The translations under genes and the position numbers were made by a program. Positions 5,095 through 6,124 of a DNA stretch of 6,124 bases are shown in pieces. The notes under the pieces are model-generated. The model was given only the letters and a program-made list of their open reading frames with translations, ran no database searches and had not been told where the DNA came from. Source of the stretch: Anaerolineales bacterium (GTDB taxonomy: Bacteria; Chloroflexota; Anaerolineae; Anaerolineales; UBA4823); contig JALHTN010000515.1 of NCBI GenBank assembly GCA_022865865.1, positions 1 to 6,124 on the forward strand. The letters run 5' to 3'. Positions within the stretch are counted from its first letter, which is position 1; each line of letters begins with the position of its first letter.

Positions 5095-6124
5095 CTATAA
5101 TAAATCCGCAGCTGCCGCTTCGGGTACTGCTGGACTGGTTTTTATACTTAAGGAGGTGTACACAGAACCCTCCAGACCGTAATCGTAAGGTTCACCAATC
5201 ACTTCAAAGGGTTTCTCGTAATTTTCTCCCCTTGCTGGCATTGGGATTTGCCATTCTGGTGAACGGGAACGCCAAGGATTGGGAACAGCAACATCACCAC
5301 GCTTTACGCTGACAACCATGTTGTAGATAAATACCAACACGCTCAAGCCAACTGCAAATCCAGCTATGGAAACAATCATCTGCTGCATGTTAACTCCCAA
5401 ACCTGGATCATAATCAGCGATCCTGCGGCGCATACCGATCAAGCCTGACTGCATCTGGAACAGTGATTGGAAGTAAAAACCAATCAACATCAACCAGAAA
5501 TGGACCTTTCCCAGACGCTCGCGGTACATGCGCCCCGTCATCAATGGGAACCAGTAATAAATCGCGGCAAAGAAGGGGAAAACGTATCCACCAAACATGG
5601 TGGCATGGAAGTGACCCACGATGTAATAGGTATCATGGAGGTGCAGGTCAGTAGCAACTGTGGCATTCGGTGGTCCGGTTAATCCGCCCAATAGGAAGAT
5701 TGATATGGCGCCCAATACGAACAGCATTGGTGTTTTGAAATTAAGCTTGCCTCTCCAAATAGTAGCAGTCCAGCTGAAAAACTTGATTCCGGTGGGAATA
5801 GCTACCAGTAAAGTTGAATAGGTAAACGGCACACGCAAGTAACTCGCCATACCTGAAGTGAACATGTGGTGTGCCCAGACCGTAAATCCAACCAGAGCGA
5901 TAGCCATCGAAGAAACGGCAACCCATTTGTACCCAAAGAGTGGTTTGCGAGCGAAGGGCGGCAGCAGTTCACTGATAATGCCTAAACCGGGTAAGACAAA
6001 CACGTAGACCGCCGGGTGAGAGTAGAACCAGAACAGGTTTTGGAAAAGCAGCACATTACCACCCTGGTTCGGATTGAAGAAATCCATGCCAAAGATGCGG
6101 TCAAATAAGACCATTTGGAAAGAG
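5095..6124 (-). CDS. ctaD: Cytochrome c oxidase subunit I, A2 type (5'-truncated by window edge)
   Basis: Catalytic subunit of a heme-copper oxygen reductase in the cytoplasmic membrane; it holds heme a, heme a3 and CuB and reduces O2 to water while pumping protons. The reading frame stays open to the right edge, and about 220-240 N-terminal residues are missing, including the first heme a ligand and the D-channel entry. Counting from the first Met inside the window (6114), Tyr31-Ser32-His33-Pro34 then AVY gives the CuB ligand His33 and the His-Tyr crosslink partner Tyr37. His82-His83 (WAHHMF) are the other CuB ligands. Lys111 in PTGIKFF is the K-channel lysine. His168 and His170 in GHFHATM are the heme a3 and heme a ligands. 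The C-terminus has the usual NPW...EW signature. Ala35 replaces the Glu of type A1 enzymes, and YSHP marks the A2 subfamily. TAG stop at 5097-5095; ctaF follows after 42 bp. Identification is secure; only the 5' part is unknown. Confidence 0.97.
   Translation of the reverse strand, partial: SFQMVLFDRIFGMDFFNPNQGGNVLLFQNLFWFYSHPAVYVFVLPGLGIISELLPPFARKPLFGYKWVAVSSMAIALVGFTVWAHHMFTSGMASYLRVPFTYSTLLVAIPTGIKFFSWTATIWRGKLNFKTPMLFVLGAISIFLLGGLTGPPNATVATDLHLHDTYYIVGHFHATMFGGYVFPFFAAIYYWFPLMTGRMYRERLGKVHFWLMLIGFYFQSLFQMQSGLIGMRRRIADYDPGLGVNMQQMIVSIAGFAVGLSVLVFIYNMVVSVKRGDVAVPNPWRSRSPEWQIPMPARGENYEKPFEVIGEPYDYGLEGSVYTSLSIKTSPAVPEAAAADLL

Noticed and set aside
5095..6124. Subunit I as a truncated pseudogene
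   Set aside because: The frame is open to the window edge and the residues just inside it (SFQM) continue the family sequence, so the truncation comes from the window cut.

Overview
The window carries the 3' part of a cytochrome c oxidase gene cluster. All genes lie on the minus strand, so transcription runs from right to left. In transcription order: the C-terminal 60% of subunit I (ctaD, cut by the right edge), subunit IV (ctaF), subunit III (ctaE), a Sco1/SenC copper chaperone, an unnamed two-helix membrane protein with a cupredoxin-like domain, a SURF1 assembly factor, and a single-chain fusion of heme A synthase (CtaA) with heme O synthase (CtaB). Junctions are tight: 4-bp ATGA overlaps at ctaF/ctaE and SURF1/ctaAB, gaps of 2 to 42 bp elsewhere, and one 74-bp gap between ctaE and sco. 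This is consistent with one polycistronic unit. Its promoter and any ctaC (subunit II) gene would lie beyond the right edge.

The proteins form one pathway. CtaA-CtaB turns heme B into heme O and then heme A. SURF1 is associated with heme a3 insertion into subunit I. Sco delivers copper, classically to the CuA site of subunit II. Subunits I, III and IV are structural and catalytic parts of the proton-pumping aa3/caa3-type oxidase. Subunit I has the YSHP motif, where type A1 oxidases have a glutamate, so it belongs to the A2 subfamily. The cupredoxin-like protein has no name I recognise. Its position among assembly factors suggests a role in copper or oxidase maturation.

The organism is an aerobic or facultatively aerobic bacterium of intermediate GC content. 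The CtaA-CtaB fusion, the A2-type subunit I, the short subunit III and the 3' repeat element together suggest Chloroflexota, perhaps an Anaerolineae-like lineage. This is an inference. Thermus/Deinococcus relatives also have such fusions.

The left 295 bp hold no gene. They contain a 137-bp palindromic, MITE-like element flanked by CTAG on both sides, apparently inserted into an A6-CTAG-T6 palindrome just after the last gene, plus a smaller hairpin near the left edge. I see no clearly new biological system. The best leads are the ligand-degenerate cupredoxin-like protein, a Pro in place of the usual Glu near a heme-ligand His in the CtaA half, and the MITE-like element.
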